A stretch of 11,164 nucleotides of DNA from an uncultured Oscillospiraceae bacterium. Lineage in GTDB: Bacteria; Bacillota; Clostridia; Oscillospirales; Oscillospiraceae. This document shows, one piece after another, positions 6,573 through 11,164 of this stretch (position 1 is its first letter; each line of letters begins with the position of its first letter). The notes under the pieces were generated by a model. It was not told the origin of the DNA. It did not search any database and saw nothing but the letters and a program-made list of their open reading frames with translations. Where the stretch lies: NCBI GenBank assembly GCA_934597585.1, contig CAKTSA010000048.1:1-11164 (forward strand). Direction: 5' to 3'. A program made the translations under genes and the position numbers.

Positions 6573-6896
6573 ATGAACGAAACTACTTGCACATTAGAGA
6601 AAGAAATGCGGCGGGCCTTGCTGGAAAAGCTGGAGCAGAACTATCTGGATTACACTGCCACGCTGCAAACTTTGACGTCGGAACAACTGCTGGGCAGGAC
6701 GAAAGAACTCTACGCGGCGCAGGTCTGCTGCCGGTTGGTGCAGCGCAGGGAGGACATTTCTCTCCCGCAGATGCGGTATCTGTTGTCGCTGGATGATCCG
6801 CTGGCGGCGCTGCGGGACACATGGCTGGAGCTGCACAGCGGCGACAATGAGCCGGTGCTGAAGGTAATACTGTACAAGCTCTGCGGTGAAATGTGA
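6573..6896 (+). CDS. Small accessory protein, DUF3848-like
   Basis: This 107-residue, mainly helical protein contains LLEKLEQNYLDYTATLQTL (about 16-34), SEQLLGRTKELYAAQVCCRL and a leucine-rich C-terminus. The pattern of a leading helix with Y-x-x-Y/L followed by 'LL-R-x-x-E-L-Y' recalls DUF3848 proteins of Clostridia mobile elements, but the match is from memory and weak. It has no catalytic motif or membrane segment. AAGGAGGT at 6560-6567 gives a near-ideal ribosome binding site, formed partly from the hydrolase stop. The next gene starts in or just after its stop codon. Function unknown. Confidence 0.62.
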   Translation: MNETTCTLEKEMRRALLEKLEQNYLDYTATLQTLTSEQLLGRTKELYAAQVCCRLVQRREDISLPQMRYLLSLDDPLAALRDTWLELHSGDNEPVLKVILYKLCGEM

Positions 6897-6904
6897 GGCG
6901 CGGC

Positions 6905-7159
6905 ATGGAAAAGGTCTGCGTTACCGTCAGCATGGAGGAGGAACGTCTCAAGGCGTTGGAGTTCGCCCTCAAGAAGAAAAACAGTTCCGTCCAGCGCCGC
7001 ATGGACGATGCCCTGCGGCAGCTCTATGAGAAGGAGGTTCCGGAACCCATCCGGGAATATGTGGACAGCCTGCTGGCCCCGCCGCCCCGTCCCCGCCGAC
7101 CGGCGAGGGCGGCGAAGGCGACAAACGAGCAGACAACAGCTATACAGCAGGAGAAGTAA
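6905..7159 (+). CDS. Small accessory protein, DUF6103-like
   Basis: This 84-residue protein begins MEKVCVTVSMEEERLKALEF, continues with a basic helix (KKKNSSVQRRMDDALRQLYE, about 24-43) and has VPEPIREYVDSLLAPPPRPR, then a Pro/Arg/Ala-rich tail. The opening strand plus two helices resembles a ribbon-helix-helix fold, so DNA binding is possible. I associate this pattern with DUF6103 of Clostridia ICEs (memory only). The start is uncertain: ATG 6893 overlaps the previous gene (ATGTGA) and would add MRRG; ATG 6905 fits the usual N-terminus better but has only a weak GAGG nearby. The next gene begins 3 bases after its stop. Confidence 0.68.
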   Translation: MEKVCVTVSMEEERLKALEFALKKKNSSVQRRMDDALRQLYEKEVPEPIREYVDSLLAPPPRPRRPARAAKATNEQTTAIQQEK

Positions 7160-7161
7160 CC

Positions 7162-8166
7162 ATGGCACAGCATGAAAAAATCATGGTATGGCTTGACCGC
7201 AGATGGAAGGAAGCCATTGAGCATCATCTGAAGGATGAGACCTTACAGGAGCATCTGGAAAATGTGCTGGATGAACTGTGCAACCAACTTCCGGAGCGTG
7301 AATATAAACGTATCAGCCGAGAGATCTGGGAGGAAGATCGTATGGCACGGGAGGAAGCGGAGGCGGTGCGTACCTATTCCGCATACCACGTTGTGGAGGG
7401 TGGCGAGGAACATTACTTCCGCGTGACGCCCGGTGAGGAACTGCTGGATGCCGCAAGGACGCTCCGCAGGTACTGCACGAGTACAGAACACAGCACAAGC
7501 AAATTTATCTCTCTGTATTCGCAGGCGCAGCCTATCACGCCGGAGGAGTATCAAAACCTGATACAGCTCCGCATGGAGAACACAGGAAAAGTCACCGGCG
7601 TGTTTGACTTGGATTTTGACAAGCGTGAATTCTCCGCAGTCCACATTATGGACGGTTGGACAACGTGGGCGATGCGGGATGTGATCCCGTCTATCCATCA
7701 GGCCACGAGTCCACGCTTCACAACGGCGGAGGAGCAGTTCCACAAACTGCTGGGGCTGCTGGATGGTATGGAGCTCACATCACCGGGGCATCTCACCGCG
7801 CAGAATTTTTCGTTCAGCGATGAGATCATGATGGAGGATGGCAAGCTCAACTTTTATGTGCAGGCTGAGTTCGATGTGGATGCCGCTTTCGGTACCTTCG
7901 TGTGTACGGACGAGAATGATGACTGGCTGAATATCTACGCCAACTATGACATCGCGCAGGGCAGACCTTGCGATACGCTGGAGCTGAACCTCTGCAAGGG
8001 AGATGGCACAGAGGAGAATTGGAGCTATCACCTGAATGCCGCCGAGCAGGAGGTGCTGGCTCGGAAGATGGAGGAGTTTTGCCAGCAGCAAAACGGCATG
8101 AGCCTGCACGATTTCGCCCGGCAGCTTCAAGAGGAGCCGGAGCCGTCTCCACAGATACAAATGTAG
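7162..8166 (+). CDS. ICE-associated protein, DUF6329-like
   Basis: This 334-residue soluble protein has no membrane segment or known catalytic motif. Its N-terminal part (MAQHEKIMVWLDRRWKEAIE, then helices to about residue 72) is charged and helical. The middle contains MENTGKVTGVFDLDFDKREF (about 137-156) followed by MDGWTTWAMRDV. The C-terminal part has FSFSDEIMMEDGKLNFYVQA (about 216-235), then acidic strands containing DENDDWLNIYANYD. I recall similar proteins in this position in Clostridia ICEs, named DUF6329; function unknown. AGGAG at 7149-7153 precedes ATG 7162. It is the last gene before the non-coding repeat region, and its TAG ends at 8166. A role in regulation or in counteracting host defence is possible but has no support in the sequence. 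Confidence 0.72.
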   Translation: MAQHEKIMVWLDRRWKEAIEHHLKDETLQEHLENVLDELCNQLPEREYKRISREIWEEDRMAREEAEAVRTYSAYHVVEGGEEHYFRVTPGEELLDAARTLRRYCTSTEHSTSKFISLYSQAQPITPEEYQNLIQLRMENTGKVTGVFDLDFDKREFSAVHIMDGWTTWAMRDVIPSIHQATSPRFTTAEEQFHKLLGLLDGMELTSPGHLTAQNFSFSDEIMMEDGKLNFYVQAEFDVDAAFGTFVCTDENDDWLNIYANYDIAQGRPCDTLELNLCKGDGTEENWSYHLNAAEQEVLARKMEEFCQQQNGMSLHDFARQLQEEPEPSPQIQM

Positions 8167-8257
8167 CCCCGTGTTTGCCCTTGTGGGCCGGTTTGTGGCC
8201 TCGCAGGAACGCGGGAGGGTAAGGATAGCGGCCCCGGAGGTTTGAAGGCATTTCGGC

Positions 8258-8282
8258 CCGCTTTTCGGTGCGCCGAAAGCGG
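8258..8282. repeat. Inverted repeat (stem with one bulge)
   Basis: CCGCTTTTCGG (8258-8268) faces CCGAAAGCGG (8273-8282) across the loop TGCG. One extra T on the left would bulge out. Confidence 0.7.
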
Positions 8283-8293
8283 AGCAGGAGAAA

Positions 8294-8320
8294 CTGGTGG
8301 GGTCGCAAGCGCCCCACCAG
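8294..8320. repeat. Large perfect inverted repeat, likely oriT hairpin
   Basis: CTGGTGGGG (8294-8302) and CCCCACCAG (8312-8320) are exact inverted arms. The 9-base centre TCGCAAGCG can add a short CGC/GCG pairing with a bulged T. Relaxases commonly recognise such a hairpin just upstream of the nick. The left arm also holds one copy of GGGGTC (8299-8304). Confidence 0.75.
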
Positions 8321-8328
8321 CATCACTT

Positions 8329-8347
8329 CTGCCCGCAGTGCGGGCAG
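8329..8347. repeat. Near-perfect palindrome
   Basis: CTGCCCGCA (8329-8337) and TGCGGGCAG (8339-8347) are exact inverted arms with one base between them. As a hairpin it would be a 7-base stem with a 5-base loop. It overlaps the nick-like sequence. Confidence 0.75.
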
Positions 8348-8355
8348 TTCCAGAG

Positions 8356-8456
8356 CGCTTTCCGAGGGGTCATGAAAGCGAAAAAAGGCGGCTTACGGGG
8401 TCGTAAGAGCTGAAATCCAAAGAACGACAACGAAAAACTGCGGGGTCATACAGCTT
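8356..8456. repeat. Three successive inverted repeats each displaying GGGGTC in the loop
   Basis: First: CGCTTTC (8356-8362) and GAAAGCG (8374-8380), perfect, enclosing CGAGGGGTCAT. Second: CTTAC (8392-8396) and GTAAG (8403-8407), perfect, enclosing exactly GGGGTC. Third: AAACTG (8435-8440) and CAGCTT (8451-8456), one mismatch, enclosing CGGGGTCATA. The stems differ in sequence while the loop hexamer is constant. This could be a set of binding sites for the relaxosome protein encoded just downstream, or structured RNA in the leader of the mobilisation genes. Confidence 0.7.
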
Positions 8457-8476
8457 ATTGCGGGAGGTGATCAAGA

Positions 8477-8881
8477 GTGGCAACGGACAAGCGAAAACAC
8501 GCATTTTGGCTTACAGATGCGGCAAAAGAGATGGTGGAAATAGATGTCCATCTGGACAACTGCGGCAGCCAAAGTGAATTCGTTGAAAAGGCAATACGAT
8601 TCTATGACGGCTATGTTCACGCAAATAAAACAGGTGCGTACCTGCCTCATGCAATGCAGGAGGTGCTGGAAGGAACGCTGGGTGTGTTCGGTGACCGGCT
8701 GGGCAGGCTGTTGTTCAAGCTGGTGGTAGAGCACAACATGACCAACCATCTGCTGGGCGGCGACGTGGATATGACCCGCGATGAGTACAGCAAGATGCGC
8801 GGCAGCAGTGTCCGTGAGGTGGCATCCACCCACGGCAACATCTCCTTCAAAGATGTGCTGTTGTTCCATCAGGAGGAGTAA
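8477..8881 (+). CDS. Relaxosome accessory protein, ribbon-helix-helix type (MobC-like role)
   Basis: This 134-residue protein sits directly upstream of the relaxase. Its N-terminal part, RKHAFWLTDAAKEMVEIDVH and then SQSEFVEKAIRFYDGYV (about 31-47), has the strand-helix-helix pattern of ribbon-helix-helix proteins. A longer helical region follows (about 55-95, including LGRLLFKLVVEHNMTNHLL), then a C-terminal GNISFKDVLLFHQEE. Such proteins bind oriT repeats and help the relaxase load. The start is GTG 8477, with GGGAGGTGATC (8462-8472), an extended match to the 16S rRNA tail. It ends 3 bases before the relaxase ATG, with the relaxase ribosome binding site AGGAGG (8871-8876) inside it. Which repeats it binds is inferred. 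Confidence 0.75.
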   Translation: MATDKRKHAFWLTDAAKEMVEIDVHLDNCGSQSEFVEKAIRFYDGYVHANKTGAYLPHAMQEVLEGTLGVFGDRLGRLLFKLVVEHNMTNHLLGGDVDMTRDEYSKMRGSSVREVASTHGNISFKDVLLFHQEE

Positions 8882-8884
8882 CAC

Positions 8885-10282
8885 ATGGCGCGGCTGATAC
8901 AAAAAAGCGGCTACATCAAGAACGGTAAGGCAACTGGCTATATGGAGTACGTCGCCACGCGGGACGGTGTGGAGATCATCCAGAGCACCCAGCCTGTGAC
9001 CAGGAAGCAAGAGCAGTTCATCGCAAGACTGCTGAAGGACTTCCCTGACGCAAAGGAGCTTTTCGAGTACAGCGACTACCTACAGACGCCCAATCGGGGC
9101 ACGGCCTCCGCGTTCATCGCCACCGCACTGGACACGCATCTGCACGAGATGGAATCCGAGAGCGGCTACATGTCCTACATCGCTCAGCGGCCCCGTGCCG
9201 AAAAGCACGGTGGCCATGGGCTGTTCGGCAAGGCAGATGTCACCGATCTCAAGGCGGCAAAGGCCGAGCTGGAGGCTCATGACGGAAAAGTGTGGACGTT
9301 CATTTTCTCTCTGCGGCGTGAGGATGCGGAGCGTCTGGGATACAACAAAGCCGCCGCGTGGCGGAATCTGCTGAAGCAGGAGAGCGCCTCTATTGCGGAA
9401 GCTATGCGTATTCAGACAGATGATCTCCGCTGGTACGCGGCGTACCACGACGAGGGGCATCACCCCCACATTCACATGATGGCGTGGTCAGCGGAACCGA
9501 AGAAAGGGTATCTCACGCGGGATGGTATCGCCGCCATGCGCTCCAAGATGACGAACGCTATCTTCCATGAGGAGATGAAGGAGCTCTACATCAAGAAAGA
9601 TGCCGCCTACAAAGAGAGCGTTCAGACCGCAAGGGATGTTCTCTTGACACGCATTACAGCAATGGAGAACAGCGACTGTACTGATCCCGTGATAGAGCAA
9701 AAGCTGTGGGAGCTGTCTCAGACGTTGGAGCAGGTCGATGGCAGACACGTCTACGGCTATCTGCCCAAAGAGGTCAAGGCGCAGGTGGACGAAATCGTGG
9801 AGCGGCTGGCGCAGCTCCCGGAGGTGGCGGCTTGCTATGACCAATGGTGGCGGCTGAAGGATGAGATCGCCGGTTACTACGGACGGAACACGCCGCCCCA
9901 CCTGCCACTGGTACAGCAAAAAGAGTTCCGTACCATCAAGAATATGATCATTCAGCAGACGGAAACATTTCGGCAGCCGGTGCCGGAACAAGCTCCCGTC
10001 GAGGCAGAGCCTGATGAACAGCAGATACCGCTCTCAGCTGAAGTGCCTGTGGTGCCGCAGCAGGTGGTCACATCGCAGATCAAAATAGAGGGCGGCGCGG
10101 TCATTCAACTGCTCCATCACATGAGCCGTGTGTTCCGCGGCAATATGCCGGTCATCCCGCCTGCGCTGCGTATCGATTCCAAGCGCCGCAGGCGGCTGAT
10201 GGAAAAGCGCATGACCATGGGCCACAAGCGGGACGACCACGAGGAGCAGGAGCGCCTGCGGAATGAACAAATGATACCATAA
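8885..10282 (+). CDS. MobP3-type relaxase
   Basis: This 465-residue protein should nick oriT, stay bound to the 5' end of the transferred strand and pilot it to the recipient. The metal-binding histidine motif is YHDEGHHPHIHMM, residues 187-199, with H188, H193, H195 and H197. Candidate catalytic tyrosines are Y19 and Y22 in TGYMEYVATRDGVE near the N-terminus, typical of MobP relatives. The relaxase domain covers about 1-270. The rest is helical and charged, with a Pro/Glu/Gln-rich linker (about 356-392) and a basic tail (SKRRRRLMEKRM, about 430-441) that may contact DNA or the coupling protein. Start ATG 8885 has AGGAGG at 8871-8876. Downstream, the primase-like gene follows after 14 bases. 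The MobP3 assignment is from the overall pattern; MobP2 would be the alternative. Confidence 0.9.
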   Translation: MARLIQKSGYIKNGKATGYMEYVATRDGVEIIQSTQPVTRKQEQFIARLLKDFPDAKELFEYSDYLQTPNRGTASAFIATALDTHLHEMESESGYMSYIAQRPRAEKHGGHGLFGKADVTDLKAAKAELEAHDGKVWTFIFSLRREDAERLGYNKAAAWRNLLKQESASIAEAMRIQTDDLRWYAAYHDEGHHPHIHMMAWSAEPKKGYLTRDGIAAMRSKMTNAIFHEEMKELYIKKDAAYKESVQTARDVLLTRITAMENSDCTDPVIEQKLWELSQTLEQVDGRHVYGYLPKEVKAQVDEIVERLAQLPEVAACYDQWWRLKDEIAGYYGRNTPPHLPLVQQKEFRTIKNMIIQQTETFRQPVPEQAPVEAEPDEQQIPLSAEVPVVPQQVVTSQIKIEGGAVIQLLHHMSRVFRGNMPVIPPALRIDSKRRRRLMEKRMTMGHKRDDHEEQERLRNEQMIP

Positions 10283-10296
10283 TGAGGAGGATAACC

Positions 10297-11164
10297 ATGC
10301 CCTACATTCATTTCACCCAAGAGCAAAAAGACCTGGCTGCGCGGACGGATCTGGAGGTGTTCCTGTGGAGCCGCGGAGAAAAGCTGCTGCCATCCGGACG
10401 AGACAAGCGTCTGGTCAGCGACCACAGCGTCACCATTCGCGGCAACCATTGGTTCGATCACGCCACGCATGAGGGCGGGAACGCCATCAGCTTCGTGCAG
10501 CGTTTTTATCATCTGGGCTATGCCGATGCCGTGTCACTGCTGCTGTGCAATGGACAGGTCTATGAGAAACCAGCCCCATCGCCGCCGAAAAAATTCACCC
10601 TGCCGACCGCCAACGGGAATATGCGCCGCGTGTTTGCCTACCTGACACAGCATCGACGCATCCACCGTGAGGTGGTCTCTTTTTTTGTCCACGCCCATCT
10701 GCTTTATGAGGATGCGGCGCATCACAACTGCGTTTTCGTCGGCATAGATGAGAACGGCACAGCCAGACACGCCCACCTGCGGAGTACGATCAGTCAGGGG
10801 AAAAGCTTTCGCCAGACCGTGGAGGGCAGCGACGCACGGTATAGCTTTCACTTTGCGGGCGGCGGCGAAGCGCTTTATGTCTTCGAGTCGCCCATTGACC
10901 TGCTGTCCTACATCACTCTGCACATGAATGACTGGCAGACGCAGAACTATGTGGCCTGCTGCGGAACTGCCTTCGCACCGGTGGAGCAGATGCTCCGCAC
11001 CTATCCGCATATTCGGCAGGTGTATCTCTGTCTGGACAATGACGATGCCGGACACAATGCCTCAGAACGGATGGAAGGCTATCTCCGTGCGGAGGGTATC
11101 TCCACCATGCGGCTGGTGCCTGTGCAAAAGGATTGGAACGAGGACTTGGTGGCACAGGAGGTGT
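10297..11164 (+). CDS. DUF3991/TOPRIM primase-like protein, 5' part
   Basis: The frame is open for 289 codons to the window edge, so the C-terminus is missing. Start ATG 10297 follows GAGGAGG (10284-10290). Residues 40-85 (SDHSVTIRGNHWFDHATHEG, then GNAISFVQRFYHLGYADAVS) look like the zinc-binding front domain of DnaG-type primases, but the usual cysteines are absent. DUF3991 follows (about 110-180). The TOPRIM part has YVFESPIDLLSY (194-205), where E197 is the expected glutamate, and YLCLDNDDAG (243-252), with D247 and D249 as the DxD metal ligands. Then comes KDWNEDL (278-284), common in this family. TOPRIM proteins of this type are found next to relaxases in ICEs and plasmids and may prime or process the transferred strand; primase activity is not proven. 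Confidence 0.88.
   Translation, partial: MPYIHFTQEQKDLAARTDLEVFLWSRGEKLLPSGRDKRLVSDHSVTIRGNHWFDHATHEGGNAISFVQRFYHLGYADAVSLLLCNGQVYEKPAPSPPKKFTLPTANGNMRRVFAYLTQHRRIHREVVSFFVHAHLLYEDAAHHNCVFVGIDENGTARHAHLRSTISQGKSFRQTVEGSDARYSFHFAGGGEALYVFESPIDLLSYITLHMNDWQTQNYVACCGTAFAPVEQMLRTYPHIRQVYLCLDNDDAGHNASERMEGYLRAEGISTMRLVPVQKDWNEDLVAQEV

Larger units (their letters stand above)
8167..8476. other. Candidate oriT region: gene-free, rich in inverted repeats
   Basis: No open frame of note lies in these 310 bases. They sit directly ahead of the accessory protein and relaxase genes, the usual place for an origin of transfer. In order: a stem at 8258-8282; a perfect 9-base hairpin at 8294-8320; a near-perfect palindrome at 8329-8347; then three small inverted repeats with GGGGTC in the loop at 8356-8380, 8392-8407 and 8435-8456. 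Downstream of the large hairpin, CATCACTTCTGCCCGC (8321-8336) loosely resembles the IncP-type nick site core ATCCTGCC. No clear -35/-10 promoter is visible, although one for the mobilisation genes should be here or upstream. The first 90 bases show only small GC-rich repeats. Confidence 0.6.

Noticed and set aside
8167..8476. CRISPR array in the repeat-rich region
   Set aside because: Repeats are short, unequal in spacing (67, 31 and 45 bases between GGGGTC copies) and palindromic with differing stems; there are no cas genes nearby.
10680..10686. Run of seven T as a frameshift site in the primase-like gene
   Set aside because: The frame continues cleanly through it with family motifs on both sides, so no frameshift is needed.

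Overview
The window looks like part of an integrative conjugative element (ICE) of a Gram-positive, GC-rich Clostridia-type bacterium, probably a gut Oscillospiraceae- or Lachnospiraceae-like host. The grounds are strong AGGAGG-type ribosome binding sites, tightly packed genes all on the + strand, a Gram-positive type IV secretion set (small VirB3/PrgI-like membrane protein, VirB4 ATPase, NlpC/P60 wall hydrolase), a MobP3-type relaxase, and several small DUF proteins that I know from Clostridia ICEs. The host assignment is inference; no rRNA or tRNA gene is present to fix it.

Layout, left to right. 1-1128: the 3' part of a cytosine-5 DNA methyltransferase gene. Motif VIII is in one frame, followed by two stops, and motifs IX and X are in another frame, so the gene appears decayed. 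1244-1543: a small protein with two ribbon-helix-helix units in tandem. 1613-2328: a Phd-Doc type toxin-antitoxin cassette with its own promoter, palindromic operators over that promoter and a strong terminator-like hairpin. 2361-6561: the transfer core, made of a two-helix membrane protein, a 189-residue protein that may resemble a VirB4 N-terminal region, a DUF3846 protein, the VirB4 ATPase and an NlpC/P60 hydrolase, most of them overlapping or nearly touching. 6573-8166: three small accessory genes (DUF3848-like, DUF6103-like, DUF6329-like). 8167-8476: a 310-base non-coding region full of inverted repeats, the best candidate for oriT. 8477-10282: a ribbon-helix-helix accessory protein and the MobP3 relaxase. 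10297 to the end: a DUF3991/TOPRIM primase-like protein cut off by the window edge.

How it may work together (inference from families). The relaxase and the protein just upstream of it would process oriT in the 8167-8476 region. The VirB4 ATPase and membrane proteins would power and form the channel, and the NlpC/P60 protein would open the peptidoglycan. The TOPRIM protein may help with strand replication or processing in the recipient. Phd-Doc would stabilise the element. The coupling protein (VirD4), the VirB6-like channel protein and the integrase are not in the window.

The most unusual feature is the 8167-8476 region. Three successive small inverted repeats each carry the same hexamer GGGGTC in their loop, and a fourth GGGGTC lies in the stem of a larger perfect hairpin. 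I found no evidence for a wholly new system beyond this.
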